Source: Phascolarctos cinereus (taxonomy: Eukaryota > Chordata > Mammalia > Diprotodontia > Phascolarctidae). Taken from it: DNA of 64,000 bases. Positions 41,965 to 54,264 of the stretch are shown here, in pieces (positions within the stretch are counted from its first letter, which is position 1; every line of letters starts with the position of its first letter). The stretch lies in contig NW_018344261.1 in the NCBI RefSeq assembly GCF_002099425.1, positions 1,513,001 through 1,577,000 of the forward strand. The letters run 5' to 3'. The translations under genes were made by a program, and so were the position numbers. The notes under the pieces are model-generated. The model did no database searches. It had not been told where the DNA came from and worked only from the letters and a program-made list of their open reading frames with translations.

Positions 41965-43460
41965 GCTATTCTTATTTTTTTGATGGATTTTTAATTGATA
42001 TTTTTGTTTTTACATCACTTATGTTTCCCCCTGCATTCCTCTTTTTTTTCCTTTCCCAGAAAACCATGCCTTATAGTGAAGACTTATTTAATAAGGAAAA
42101 AGAGAAAAGAATTCAGTCAATTCTATCAACATATCCAAAAAAGAAAAAACTGATGTTATAGTCCATACCCCTACCTCTGTGAAGGAATACGGAGTAGTGG
42201 ATGAGTCTTCTTAAATCTCTGTTTTGGAATCAAATTTATTTATAATTTCACAAAGTTCAGAGGGCAGCTAGGTGGCACAGTGGATAGAGCACCAGCCCTG
42301 AAGTCTGGTCTCAGACCAAACACTTGACGCTTACTAGCTGTGCGACCCTGGTCAAGTCACTTAACCCCAATTGCCTAAAAATTTTTTTTAAGTTTTTAAA
42401 AAAATTTCACAGAGTTCAATTTCAATTGTTCTGTTGTCATTCTTCCCACTTACATTATTGTATCATCGTGCATATTGTTTTTCTGGTTCTGCCTATTTCA
42501 CTTTGTAGCAATTCCTATAAGTTTTTCCGTGATTCTCTATATCCGTATATTATTTCTTGTAGTATAGCAATATTGCATGATGTTTATATATTACAATTTG
42601 TTTAGCCATTCCCTAATTGACAGGCATCTATTTCATTTTCAATTACAGTTCCAGTTCCATACACAAAAAATGCTGCTATAAATATTTTGGTATAGATGTA
42701 GCCTTTCTTTTGTCATTGCTTTCCTTGTGGTAAATGCTTAGCAGTAGAATCTTTGGGTCAAAGCATAGGGACACTTTAATGACTTACTTAGTGTAATTCC
42801 AAATTGTTTTAAAGAGTGGTTGGAACAATTACCAACCTCACCAACAATTGCTTTAGTGTGCCTATCTTTCTATAGTCTCTCCAATATTAACGATTCCCAT
42901 CTTTTGTCACGTTGGCCAATTTGGGGAATATGAGGTGAAACTTCAAAGGCATTTTTATTTGCATTTCTCTGATTATTATTGATTTGGAACAATTTTTCAT
43001 AGGAGTTTTTAGTTATTTGTAATTATTTTGAGAACTGTTTTCAACTCTGTTTTCCACTGATCCTTTGGGGAAATGGTTTTTGACCTCTTATATGTGTGTT
43101 ACTAGATATTTAATGCAATTTTTCCTCAATCTACGGTTTTATCTTCTTATGCTAATTGCATTGATTGTTAATGCAAACATTTTTTCAGTTTCATATAATT
43201 AAAATTATTTGTTTTATTTTTTTGTGATGACCTCTCTCTCTTATCTAGTTAAAAAACTAGCTATAGCTTATTTAAACCTGATCTGGTTTTCTTCTTCTTC
43301 TTCTTTTTTTAATGATGTGATCTTTCATATCCAGGTAGAAAATCCATTTTGAGCTTATCAGGGTATGTGTTGTAAGATGTTCTCTTAAACACAATCTCTG
43401 CCAAGCTACTTTTTGATTTTCCCAGCAATATTGCAGATTTCTTCTGCAAAAATATATTAC
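41965..43460 (-). mobile_element. Old L1 LINE fragment, split by a SINE
   Basis: Antisense ORF2 landmarks: TTTAGCCATTCCCTAATTGA, GCTGCTATAAATATTTTGGT, TTTGCATTTCTCTGATTATT and TCTGCCAAGCTACTTTTTGA. It is highly diverged. Confidence 0.78.
42260..42403 (+). mobile_element. Marsupial tRNA-headed SINE
   Basis: AGGGCAGCTAGGTGGCACAG to CCCAATTGCCTAAAA. ATTTCACAAAGTTCA and ATTTCACAGAGTTCA flank it (42,245-42,259; 42,404-42,418). Confidence 0.92.
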
Positions 43461-43477
43461 CTCTTATAGGAGCTAAG

Positions 43478-43830
43478 AGTTAGAAAGCAACTCGGAGGCC
43501 ACATAGTCCCAACACTCCTATCTGATGCATGGATTCCCCATAGACCATCACCACTAAGTAGTAAAACAACTTTTGTTTAAACATCTCTAGTGCAGGGGAC
43601 TCACCATCTCATGAGGCAATCCATTACATTTTAAGATAACTCCTTTAGAATGTTTTCCTTTATATTAAAATTAGCCTCTTTTTTAGCCATTGTTCTTCAT
43701 TTTGTTCTCTAGAACCTCAAGGAATAAGTCATATCCTTCTACACGGCAATCCTTGATTTGAAGAGAGTCATCATATCCCCCTCAAATTTTCTTCCTTTAG
43801 GCTTAATCATTCCCAGTATTACTATTAGGT
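43478..43830. repeat. Ancient CR1/L3-like LINE fragment
   Basis: AGTGCAGGGGACTCACCATC, GAGGCAATCCATTACATTTT and GTCATCATATCCCCCTCAAA resemble the conserved mammalian L3/CR1 3' region. A second relative lies at 45,590. Confidence 0.55.
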
Positions 43831-44540
43831 GAATAGAAAGGGCCAGGTGGCCCACAGGATGTATCCCCCCATTAGAGAGTTCCTCAAGGGACAGTTTCTA
43901 TTCCAATACATTGTCTCTCTGGAGGAAGTTAAGTAGACCTGAAAAAGTAGCTGGATAAACTGCCCACCTGGCTCATCCTACGCCATCTGTAGGGTCACTG
44001 AGACCAAAGCAGATGCCTCCATTAAAGACGCTTGCTGCTCTACCTACTTGCCGCTAAAAGACTCCTCCAGGGTCTAAGACAGGAAAGAGCCCTGTGCCTT
44101 GGAGAGGCTCCCTGGAGCCACAGAGACAGATGGGAATCATGCTAACTGTCTAAGACTGAGCCTGGGCAGAAGGGCCTGGATTGGTTGGATGTATTAAAGA
44201 CAGAAAGTGCAAAAATTCCAAACTTTATGCCCAAAGCAAACTTCTCATTAGCCCAGGTGTCTGAGACCTCCTCCTCCAGGATGAGGATAGGCTGAATATG
44301 CCAAGCCAGAGGCTTTGAAAACCCAAGTTGTGTTTGAGTTGTGAAAGCACCAAAAAAAAAGTTTTCCAAGCAGAGAAGGAGCATTTTTCCCTTTCCAAAT
44401 GCAAACAACTCAAAAGATGCTCCATGGATTTTTTCTCTAGACTTTCCACAGGAAATGTAAATAAAGAAAGAAGAAAAATGGTTTGGGATCTGAAACCCAA
44501 TGTGCGATTTCAGACCAAAGGAACTTGCAACCGAGTTTCC
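43830..44540. other. Apparently single-copy, nothing recognised
   Basis: A minus-strand frame of 183 codons covers part of this stretch, but it shows no domain and runs into L2 sequence. Not called. Confidence 0.45.
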
Positions 44541-44544
44541 CAAT

Positions 44545-44910
44545 CTATCAATGAAGCATTCAGAGCTCAGCTTCAAGCTCTCCTCTTCTGGGAAGCTTTC
44601 TCTGATTAGGCAAAAGGAGCCTTGATTGTCAGACCTGACTTCCATTAGGGCCCTTGTCTCCATAATACATACATATATACACATGGGTGTCATGGCTCTG
44701 TATCTATCCTCCAGACAACTCTCTGTTTATTATAGGCATATAGAATCATAGATTTATTTATTTTTATGAATTAATCAAAAAATATTTATGAGGTACTTAC
44801 TATGTGCTTAAACATTAAAGACACAAATAGAAAAGAGTCCCTGCCCTCAAGTAGTTCACATTCTAATACAAAGAGACTACACATATAGGACATGATAGCC
44901 AGGCAGCAAC
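44545..44910. repeat. L2 LINE scraps in two directions
   Basis: Forward piece GAGCTCAGCTTCAAGCTCTC with GGGAAGCTTTCTCTGATTA (44,560-44,610). Reverse 3' end with GAGGTACTTACTATGTGCTT and CCTGCCCTCAAGTAGTTCAC (44,755-44,910). Confidence 0.65.
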
Positions 44911-45164
44911 TGTCAATTACTTTTATGACCAGTGGATCTCATTACTATTAGAATAGACATTAAAGACCTGACTGAAGGCTAGGAAACCTCCTTTTAGACC
45001 AAACAGAGGCAATCAGCTGCAAGCAGTGGGAGAAGGGAAAAGGCACCGTGATTCATTCCTCCCTAACCTCCCGTTCAGCACACAAGAGGACAAAAGGCCA
45101 CAGACTTATTCTCCTTTTGCTCTCATTTCCCCTTGTCTTTCCCTGACTAGCCTCAGAAATGCTT

Positions 45165-45430
45165 CATTAACAATAATAGCTTTAAAGTTTGCAAAACCTT
45201 TACATGCATTGTCTCAATGGATCCTCACAACAACCCTGGGAGATAGGGATATAGATTTAGAACTTCAAAGGACCTTAGAGGTGAGCCAGTCCATCACCTT
45301 CATTTTATAGATGAGGAAAGTGAAGAATCAGAGAAATTGGAATGACCTGTCCAAGGCCATCAAGGCAACAAGCAACAGAGCCAGGATTCAAACCCAGATC
45401 ATCTGACTGCAAATCTAGCAACCTTGCCTT
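45165..45430 (-). repeat. Two MIR-type fragments
   Basis: CTCACAACAACCCTGGGAGA (45,225-45,245), then TTATAGATGAGGAAAGTGAA and GGATTCAAACCCAGATCATC. Confidence 0.75.
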
Positions 45431-45589
45431 TCTTGGCTATACTTGGACTTATGAACTTGGGGGCAGGTCAGCAACTTCTCTTTGCTCTATATACCATATG
45501 GAACCTTGAATAGTTCTTAACAGCTCTTAAATTTTAAACAACAGAGAACTTTCTGCTTTGCAAGAGCTCCCTTTTTATGTCTCCTTTGG

Positions 45590-45975
45590 CATTGGGAATC
45601 TAATAGTTCTAAGGGATGTTGGAAATAATCTGTTCCAATCCATACCTTAACAGACACCTCCTTGACAACATCTCGGACCATCTGTACCTGAACACCTCCA
45701 GTGATATGGAACTCACTGTTTCTGGAGGTAGCATATTCTGATTTGGGAAATTTCTAATTGCTAGAGAAAGCTTTTCTTTACTTCTGCCTATTGCTTCCAG
45801 TTCTGCCTGTTGGAGCCAAGCAAAAAAACATCTAATCCCTCTTCTATATCACATTCTTTCAAATATTTTCATAGCTGTCATGCCCTTACTAAGTTTTCTC
45901 TGGTCTTCTCCAACCAAAACACCTCAAGTTCCTTCAACTGATCCTCATGTGATATAGTCTCTAGCTCTCTAAAAA
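45590..45975. repeat. Ancient CR1/L3-like LINE fragment
   Basis: ACCTCCAGTGATATGGAACT, CTAATCCCTCTTCTATATCA and CTTCAACTGATCCTCATGTG follow the same order as at 43,478 and in known L3/CR1 repeats. Confidence 0.6.
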
Positions 45976-45980
45976 AAGTA

Positions 45981-46126
45981 TTTTGGGGGGGGCTAGGCAA
46001 TGGGATTAAATGACTTGCCCAGGGTCACACAGCTAGTAAGTGTTATACGTCTGAGGCCAGATTTGAACTCAGGTCCTCCTGAATCCAGGGCCAGTGCTCT
46101 AGCCACTGAGCCACCTAGTTGCCCCT
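45981..46126 (-). mobile_element. Marsupial tRNA-headed SINE
   Basis: Reverse copy from GGGGGGGCTAGGCAATGG to CACCTAGTTGCCCC. It inserted at the end of the CR1/L3-like fragment. Confidence 0.88.
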
Positions 46127-46204
46127 AAACAAGTGTGTTTTTCAACTGTGGATGTCTATCAGTTAAAAAAAAATTAATTCATCATATATTCCCCATTATA
46201 TGTA

Positions 46205-46300
46205 TATTTATTTTTTAATTAATTTATTTTGATTTATCAACAATCACTTCCAAATGCTTTTGAGTTTAAAATTTTTCTCCCCCTTCCTCCCCATATGTAA
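46205..46300 (-). mobile_element. L1 LINE 3' UTR end (very short)
   Basis: TTAATTTATTTTGATTTATC and CAATCACTTCCAAATGCTTT match the extreme 3' ends of the L1 copies at 31,209 and 36,728. Confidence 0.8.
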
Positions 46301-46329
46301 AAATTTATTTATAAAAATTATATACATGT

Positions 46330-46654
46330 AGTTGTTGTCCTTCAATCTCAAAGAGGACCAAAATGACATCACTATGTTGGGGTCAAGGTACAACGTATTT
46401 GACTGTGGCTGATCAAACCAGTGTGAGCTCAGAAGGCTGCACATATAGTCGGGCACATATAGTCTATATGAACATTTGGAGCAGAGATGTCTCTAAATGT
46501 GTACATCTCACATTTCTTTTGAGCTACCTCAATTCTTCTTTGCTCCTAGAGTGCACACAGCACCTTCTTTGCTACAGGCATGCCATGCTGGGTGGTTCCT
46601 GTGACAGTGCCTCCTATGGCACACAATCAATCCCAAAGTGCTATTGTATAAATA
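46330..46654 (-). mobile_element. RTE-like LINE C-terminal/3' fragment
   Basis: GTTGTTGTCCTTCAATCTCA, AGAGGACCAAAATGACATCA and TGCCATGCTGGGTGGTTCCT in antisense belong to a common marsupial LINE, which I take to be RTE-class. Its 3' tail resembles that of the short units at 36,097 and 37,515, consistent with a LINE/SINE pair. Confidence 0.5.
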
Positions 46655-46734
46655 TACAGCGTTCCCAAAAGTCTTCGTGAAGCTTTAAGCTACTCAAGCC
46701 TAAAACTACACCAAGACTTTCGGAACACCCTGTA
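46655..46734. mobile_element. 80-bp mariner-type MITE
   Basis: TACAGCGTTCCCAAAAGTCT at one end and the reverse complement TACAGGGTGTTCCGAAAGTC at the other form terminal repeats of about 35 bp that meet in the middle. It lies in the RTE-like fragment and is bounded by TA. The architecture is like that of the human MADE1 element, but the sequence differs. Confidence 0.82.
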
Positions 46735-47320
46735 TTATGTACATTTTGTATTACACATGAAAGATGAAAAAGGAAATCAGGATAAATAAGATATTTTAAT
46801 TTTTTTCATTTATTAATGGTACAGAAACTTTTTCCTCCCACTAAAATATACCATAGTGCTTTTTAATGAAAGCAACATGATTAAATATACTTTATTATAT
46901 TTGAAAATCTTGGTCTAACATTTTGTTATACAGCCATTTAAAGGTCTAGTTCTAAGTTCAGAATATTTCAGTACTTTGTTTTAATGGCTCTTGTGGCTGA
47001 CAGAGTCTCACAAAGACATGTGGACCTAAACAAAAGAAGTACATCTTTGATTGTACTTATTAAATCATGATACTCATTTTTCAACCACTGGTTATACAAA
47101 GGTTTTAGCTAAAATTCAGTTATCTTCCTTCACATCCATCTTCAGTCCTTCCTTCCTGTCGGGGAAGGGGAAGCATGATTCTGAAGCTCTCTTCCTCTTC
47201 CTTTGCTCCAGTTTCTGAGGATGAGATGGCTGGTTATTCTTGCCCACCCCAACGCCTCTACTTATATCCTTGATCCCATCATCTCCTCCCCTTGTTCTCC
47301 AGCACCTTGACCCTCCAATT
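46735..47320. other. AT-rich, then single-copy; nothing recognised
   Basis: No repeat family or gene that I can name. Confidence 0.4.
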
Positions 47321-47720
47321 ATCTCTCTTTAATTTTCAGACTCTCTTTATCCATTGGCTCCTTTCCTATTGCCTTCAAATATGCCCATATTTCCACCATC
47401 CATAAAAGAAAACTTTCACTAAATCTTACTACTATCCTCAATCTCTGTTCCCTTTCAAAGCCAAACCTCTAGAAAAAAAAAAGAAAGCTGTCTACCTTCC
47501 CTGATTCCACTTTTCTCACCTCTTACTCACTTCTCAACTAGCAATCTGGCCTCTGTCCTCTACACTCAACCGAAGCTGCTCTCTCCAAGGTCACTAATGT
47601 TTCCTTTATTTAAAAATCGAATGGTCTTTTCTCAGTTCTTATCTTCCTTGAACTTTCTGCAGCATATGATGCTGTTGTCTACCTTCTCTTTTCAGATACT
47701 CTCTTCTCCCTGAGGGTTTT
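47320..47720 (+). mobile_element. L2 LINE ORF2 (reverse transcriptase) fragment
   Basis: In plus-strand frames the order HSTEAALSKVTN-like (ACCGAAGCTGCTCTCTCCAA), KSNG and ELSAAYDAV matches the L2 RT region (STETALSKVTND...LDLSAAFDTVDH). Broken. Confidence 0.75.
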
Positions 47721-47819
47721 TTTGAGGGGATGAGGGTGGGGATGAAGGAAACACTGCTCAATCCTGGTCTTCTCTGCTGTCTCATTGATTTCTCTCAGTC
47801 TCCTTTGCAGAGTGTACAC

Positions 47820-48000
47820 CACGTCTCTGTCCTGAGTTGTCAGGTTCATTGTTTCTCCTCTTTCCCCTCTTCCTGTTCCATTCCCTTCTCTCCTCTCTCT
47901 TCCCCCATTCCCCTGTGTGTGTGTCTCTGTCTCTTTCTCTGTCTGCCCCTCTCTCATCTCTGTGTGTTTGTCTTTCTGTCTCTTCTTACCCATCACTCCA
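47820..48000. repeat. CT-rich/TCTG simple repeat
   Basis: Pyrimidine strand with TGTGTGTGTC and TCTCTGTCTG units. Opposing open frames here are low-complexity. Confidence 0.85.
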
Positions 48001-48194
48001 TCATGCAGGGATGCAGGACTGAGAACAATGCCTCCTCTACTGCTGCTGCTGCTTATTTCAAGCAGTCTCAGCACCATCTTCCTTACTCTACTTTTCTGCA
48101 AATTATATGTGTTCTCAAAACTCCTGGGCATGACTCAAATCTGCCTCCTAGTTCAAAGACTATGATAGGCCAAATCTTTTCTCAAGGCTGAGGT

Positions 48195-49485
48195 GGAACT
48201 GAACCACAAATCAAATGCTAATCAGTTCTTAAAACCTTATTATACTTGAAACACTTGACTTCCCCACACCAAAGGCCATTGCAACATCTGTGACAGTCAT
48301 CAAAGTACTTTAAAAGCTACACCTTTGCATATTTCCTTGGAGTAATAACTATTCTTTAAAAAACCACAGAATTAAAAATACAATAAAAGTGAGTAATGAA
48401 ACAAATGTGTATGGCGTGAAATCTAGCCCTTAACTAATTGAGGATTACCTAACGGTGGGGTAATGGACTCAATCTAGTTTCATCTGGTCAATTCTGAGTC
48501 AGTCTAATGTCAGCAGAAACATACATAAGACTATTGCTATCACAAAATGAAACCATATCAAAATTACTACTTGTACCAAGTAATCATGAATCACAGCAGG
48601 CATTTAACAAATGTTTGCTAAATGGGATTGAAACAATTATAGGATTGTAACCCAAGCCCCAAAGCCCATTTATATGGGAGTCTCTCCTCACTGGTATAGA
48701 TGAATGTTTCAGGACTGTGAGTTGATGAGAAACAAGGAGAAGAGAGATCCAATCTCTTCATTTTCTTCTAATGCTTCTAGCTTCCAGTGTCTGGAGAGAA
48801 GACACATGGGATGAAGGGAGAAAGACTCTGGGAAGAAGTCAACATGTAGAACTTCAATTATGTCCTTATTTTCAGCTTGCTAAATTAGAGACTTTGGGGA
48901 ATTTCCTTTTGGGTGAGATCTGAGCCTCTCTCAAAACCTTATTACACTCTTGGTTCAGCTGAAATAACCCATTCCAACAGAAGAGCTCCTTCAATCTATA
49001 TTATCTGGTATATATTCTCATATGTATACTTTTTTGTGATTTCTGTTTTACTATCAACTTGGATAAATTGGATTTCTTTGCTATTTGCTATGTGGGTTCA
49101 TTGTGGAACTGGTATTTGGTGGGAAGGCAGTCAAGCCTTAGATATAAAACTTACCTACCCCCCCACCCCTTTCTCCATTTATGAATAGTGGTCAATAGTT
49201 TAGCTTGAATTTAAAGATTAAATCCCCTAGATTAACACTACTTAAGGGAGCAGATAGATATAATGTTTGCCTGGTAACTCCTCTCTTTAAGAAGAGCAGA
49301 GTAGCCAACCTCTTGTCCCAATCTCCTGCTTCCCCTCCTGACAGGAATTACTCTCCCTTTGGAGAAGTTGTTGGGGGGAGAAGGAAGGGAAGAAGGAAGA
49401 GAAGGGGTGGGGTGGGGAGAGAGACAAAATGCTAGAGCTATCTATTATTGCCTCCCTGCAAGTCATACATGAGACCTTCCTTGAT
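48195..49485. other. Apparently single-copy, nothing recognised
   Basis: No gene, RNA or repeat that I can support, apart from a G-rich patch at 49,370-49,425. Confidence 0.4.
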
Positions 49486-49489
49486 CTAT

Positions 49490-49690
49490 GATCATAGATT
49501 AGAGCTAGAAGGGACCTCAGATATAATCTCATGCAGCTACCATCATTTTACATATGAAGAAACTGAGATATAGAGAGAATAAATGACTTGCCCAAGGTCA
49601 CATAGGTAGTAAGCGGCAGAGGTGCAATTCAAACCTAGGTCTTCTCTCTCCAAATCTGTTTCATCATGCCATAGTGCATCTGAGCTGAGC
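49490..49690 (-). repeat. MIR/THER-type SINE
   Basis: TAGAGCTAGAAGGGACCTCA, GAAGAAACTGAGATATAGAG and GACTTGCCCAAGGTCACATA. Confidence 0.8.
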
Positions 49691-49699
49691 CTCAAAAGA

Positions 49700-51520
49700 T
49701 GATTAAGAAAGCACAAGGTAGAGTGAGGAATGGAAAGGGAGACACAGTAGAAACTCAAAAATCACAGTCTCTGGCCTGAGAATACCCTAAATTTCCTTTA
49801 TTAATTTTTTCAATAACCTGTAATCTGTGAATGAGTTAGTTTATCCAAATATTAAGACCATTCAAACTGAAAAATCAGCACAATTTAAAAGCAATCTTTT
49901 AGCTGGATAGCTAACAAGTTATCTGCTTTTTTTTTTATAAACCCAATAAATAAAGCAAGGAAATCCATTAAAAGGTGCTTCTGAGAAAGGTGTTTTATGT
50001 TGGCCTTGAGAACGTGACTTTGATGAGTATGACAAGCAGACGAAGAGAGCAGAACTAGCTCCCCCTGGGACAAGGAGTTTATTTATCCTGCTTATCTGAA
50101 GTTAGAGTCAATCATCCTAATGGCTTTCAATGGCTCCAAAGGATTCTCAGGGTTAGATGAATCAACCCATTTACAGAAGGGAGATGCCAACGTGCAGATT
50201 GACCAGTTTGGAGGGAGGTTACTTTGCGAAGGGGGATTTCACCAGAAGGATTGAGACCTGGCTAATCTAGGTAGGCTTCATGGAACAGGCTGACTTGGAG
50301 TAGAGATATCTGATTGAGGAAAGGAAATGGCTGAGAGGGTGGGAGGTGGCACATTAATGAAGAGATGAAGGATAGATACATTAGGAGAAATTGTTAAGTA
50401 TAATATGTTGCTTCAACATTGCTTTATCTTTTGAGCCAGTCAGAGAAGTGACTAAAAAGTAAAAGCACTTAATGAAAATGCATAATAAGAAGAGTGGGAA
50501 CAAAACATTTCTCCCATAAACCTGGGGCACACTTTTTCACAAATACACACCATAAATGGGAAGAGAGGACATACAGAGGAAATATATGTGGAGAAGCACA
50601 CACTGATGGGTGGAGCACATGCATGGAGGGGTGCATGCCCCAGGAATATATATGGCTAAGGCACATGTGTAGAGGGGCAACTCATGTCTTTGATACCTTC
50701 CACTGATGCCTGTTGTTGCCTCCTCCTTACCAGGCTGCTGTGTGGTGATCTCTGTAAGACATGAAGTTTCTATTGATTCCTGTCTGCTGAACACAGTCAA
50801 AGCTGGACCTTGATCTATCCAGATGCTTCCAAGCCAAGCCCCATTGTGCACGTGGCTGTTGAGGTTCTCTCTGTTTCTAGCTTCTGCCACCAGCCAAGGT
50901 CTGTTATTAAAGTGCCTCATGAGAAAAAGAGTTCTGCTATGCTCTTTTAGTTAAAAGCCAGAGAGGTTTTATTTTTGTTTTTGCTTTTGGTTTTTACTTT
51001 GTAATAGTTCTTGGAGAAAATCCCCTACCAAAGGCATGGACCAGCAAATGTCCAAGTTAATTTGCCTAGTCTCTTGTCCACGAGGCCTCTCATATCCAGC
51101 AGGAGATTCTCAGTCCTGTCTTGGGAGCCTACATCTTTTACAGAACAGAGCAGAGGGCATTCCTAGCTAAGGAACTAGCTAGTGAATTCAGGTTCAAGCT
51201 TGTCATTTCTTTGGAATCACCATCCCCATAGGGCTTATGTCTATCTGTCAGAGACCTCACTGTCACTTATGATTAGCTTCCTGATTTTAATCTCTGAAAG
51301 TCAGAGTGTACTATCCATAAATAGGTAATTCATCCAATAACCACCAAGCTTCTATGAGGTTCAAGGACTCCCCACTTTCTCCATCTCCAAGACCTTTCTG
51401 TTCTTTCATGTCCATAAGTGATTAGAGGAAAAGCTATAGAGAAAAGCTGAGCCCAGAAGGCAAAAGGTCATTTTTCATCAGCCAATTTTGTCACATTCCT
51501 GACCTTTCATATGTACATAT
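49700..51520. other. Mostly single-copy upstream sequence
   Basis: Nothing recognised. Frames up to 127 codons lack domain signs. Confidence 0.4.
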
Positions 51521-51524
51521 ATAT

Positions 51525-51775
51525 GGCCATTTGTTATTTAGTTGTTTGTCCAATTCTTCCTGACTCCATTTGGGGTTTTCTTGGCAAAGATACTGGGATG
51601 ATTTGCCATTTCCTTCTCTAGTTCATTTTAGAGATGAGAACTGAAGCAAACAGGGATAAGTGACTTGCCCAGGATCACACAGTTCCTGAGGCCAGATTTG
51701 AACTCAGGAAGATAAGTCTTCCTGACTTGAGGCCTGGCACTCTATCCACTTCACCACCTAGCTGTCTCACAATCT
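51525..51775 (-). mobile_element. MAR1-like CORE-SINE with BovB-like tail
   Basis: GGGGTTTTCTTGGCAAAGAT, GATTTGCCATTTCCTTCTC, GACTTGCCCAGGATCACACA, ending TTCACCACCTAGCTGTC. Confidence 0.85.
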
Positions 51776-51859
51776 TTAGCTCAGCATGTAAGACCCCCTA
51801 AAATATGACCCCAATCTGTCATTCAAATTTACTACGGAACTTTAGGACCTCTTTGCTTC

Positions 51860-52258
51860 CAGCTCACACCTGCCAACTGTGAGTGTCCCACACAGCTCTG
51901 TTTTCTTTCAGTTAATGATCTTCCCAGTTCCCACAGATTCAGTTATTATCTCTGTGTTGGTGATTCTCCAATTTACTTATCTAGCCCTAACTTCTCTGTT
52001 GACCTCAGCAAAATTTTTCTCCCTATTTCCCACAAGCTACATGGCTTTTGGAACTTCTTTTGGAATTCTCCATCATGATCCCACACCAAGTTCTTTTCTC
52101 TCCCTCCTCCCCCAACTCATCTCAGCTTCCTTTTGTGTGCTATCTTTTCCCATTAGATTGTAAGCTCCTTGATGGCAGGGATAGTATTTGTTTTTATTTG
52201 TATTTATACTCCCAGAGCTTAGCACAGGGTCTGGCACATAGCAGGTGCTTAATAAATA
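51860..52258 (+). mobile_element. L2 LINE 3' end
   Basis: TTAGATTGTAAGCTCCTTGA, GGCAGGGATAGTATTTGTTT, TAGCACAGGGTCTGGCACAT and CAGGTGCTTAATAAATA are the classic L2 3' terminus. The upstream part (51,860-52,060) is less certain. Confidence 0.85.
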
Positions 52259-52413
52259 TATATATTTTTTCCTTTTTGTGAGGCAATTAGGATTAAGTGA
52301 CTTGCCCAGAGTCACACAGCTAGTGAGTGTTGTATGTCTGAGGCCAGATTTGAACTCAGGTCCTCCTGACTCCAGGACTGGTGCTCTATCCACTGCACCA
52401 CTTTGCTTCCCCT
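52259..52413 (-). mobile_element. Marsupial tRNA-headed SINE
   Basis: Reverse copy in the L2 tail, with exact CTTAATAAATA on both sides (52,248-52,258; 52,414-52,424). Confidence 0.93.
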
Positions 52414-52429
52414 CTTAATAAATACTTAT

Positions 52430-52899
52430 TGACTGACCTCCAGTCTTACGTCTCCAACTGGAAATCTTGAACTGGATGTCCTATAGACATCTTAAACTCA
52501 ACATGTCCAAAACTAATCTCATCATCTTTTCCCCAAACCCTCCCCTCTTCCTAACTTCTCTATTACTGCTGAGGATACCTAGGTATCATCCTCAACTCTT
52601 CATTCTTTTTCAACCCCCCATATCCAATCTGTTGAGAAGGTCTATTGATTTTTACCTTCATAATATCTCTTGGATATTCTATCTTCTTTCCACTTATGCT
52701 GACATCACCCTGGTACAGGCCCTCATCATCTCATGTCTGGGTTATTGCAATAACGTTCTGGTTGCTCTCCCTTCCACAAGTCTCTCCTCACTCTAGTCCA
52801 TCTTCCACTAAGCTGTCAAGCAATCTCCCTAAAGTGCAAGTTTGACTATGTTGCCCCCCCCCATTCCTCCCATAGCAGCAGCCACTCATCACCAATCAT
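52430..52899 (+). mobile_element. L2 LINE ORF2 C-terminal fragment
   Basis: An open stretch contains MSYRHLKLNMSKTNLIIF, ALIISCLGYCNNVLVALP and STSLSSL, matching L2 ORF2 (HLKLNPSKTELL...ALVISRLDYCNALLAGLP). It is cut on the right by the LTR-like repeat. Confidence 0.85.
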
Positions 52900-53555
52900 T
52901 GTATGACTTGCAGGGAGGTATAATCAACATCTCTAGCCTCTTCTCCCCTTCTTCAAGGGAGATTCATTCCTGCCAGGAAGGGAAGTAAGAGGTTGGGACC
53001 AAAAGCTGCTTTCCTCTCCTCAGAGAGAGGGGGTACTGGACTACAACTATATCTATCTACTCCTTTAAATGTTATTAGTCTAGGGGGTAGGATCAGATTC
53101 AATCTAGTTTCCTATCACTTTGTCATTATTGGGGGCAAGGGAGGATCCCAAGCTTTATATCCAAGGCTTGACCCCTATCCCACCAAATATCAGTTCCACA
53201 ATGAACACACATAGCAAATAACAAGGAAATCTATTTATCTAAATCACAGCTTGCATAGGATAATATATACTAGACAATACAAAATTAAGGAACTCTCGCA
53301 TTGGGGAGATACTTCAGATCAACCAAGGTAGAGGATCTCACCCAAAGGGAAACTCACTAAAGTCTCTAGTGTAGAAAGCTGGGGATAGGGACATGATGGA
53401 GACTTCTCACTCCTCTAACATATTCCCAGGGATAATCTTTTTCCTTCAGCCACCTGAAGTAGGATTGGCTTCTTCCATCTTTCTTCTTGAAGCTGGAAGC
53501 CAGAAGTGCTAGAAGCAGCTCAACACTTAAAGAGTGTCAAAGGGCAGGATCTGGA
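52900..53555 (-). mobile_element. LTR-like repeat, copy B (fossil, without the DNA transposon)
   Basis: Homologous to 27,534-28,360, in the same orientation. It lacks the palindromic transposon of copy A. It interrupts an L2. A solo LTR is plausible but unproven. Sequence at 53,555-53,745 is unassigned. Confidence 0.5.
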
Positions 53556-53749
53556 GGAAGAGGTGTGCCAGTATTTGTTTGAGGACAGGGCAAACTCCAG
53601 ATTCTAGAAAAAGTGCTGCTCACACTGGGGGACATTGTTTTCTGCCCACAGAATATACTAGGAATAGACTTCTAGCAATCATAGCCAGACCAACTCCCAA
53701 TATATTCTCCCCAGAGAAACCTTTCCCCAGGGCAGACACTTAAGTTGTT

Positions 53750-53925
53750 TGTTTTTTAATATTTTGTTAACTCCCTTTCAATATAATTAATTTCCTTTGT
53801 AATATTATGCATTTTATTTTATGCATTTAAAAACGTGATTCTGTGAAGAGATTCATAGGCTTCACCAGACTGCCAAAAGGGGCTATGCCACCAAAAAAAA
53901 AGCTTAAGAACCAAATGCTCTAGAA
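53750..53925. repeat. Possible DNA-transposon-related repeat
   Basis: TTGTTAACTCCCTTTCAATA, AGGCTTCACCAGACTGCCAA and AAGCTTAAGAACCAAATGCT recall a common mammalian interspersed repeat ending in ...AAGAACC. Family not named. Confidence 0.35.
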
Positions 53926-54264
53926 AGATTTAAATGCGTAATTAACGGTCCCCATCTCCACCCTGCTATATAATGATTAAAATCCCTTCAACAAGGGAAA
54001 AGGCTTTTAGTTCAGGGATTAGAAATAAAAAACTTTAAAATTTGAGAGCTGATAGAGTAGACAAATTGACTGAAACTCATTTGTAACCAAGAGAGACCAG
54101 CGAATCAGTAAGAGTAAAGACCTGATATCAAATCATTTCCTGTTTTGAGAGGTCTTTAAGAGAGCAGAAGGGCCCTGGGTTCTTGGAATGGAGAGAGAGA
54201 GAGAGCCCCTACTAAAGGGGGAGAATGGTGGAAGAAAGCTACCTAGAAGAAATATTCTGTCTAG

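Noticed and set aside
44142-44693. Minus-strand open frame of 183 codons
   Set aside because: No domain, no splice context or close promoter. Part of it overlaps an L2 scrap (44,560-44,610), so it is most likely chance.
47679-48191. Opposing open frames of about 150 codons on both strands
   Set aside because: They lie mainly in CT-rich simple sequence and L2 remains; composition explains the lack of stops.
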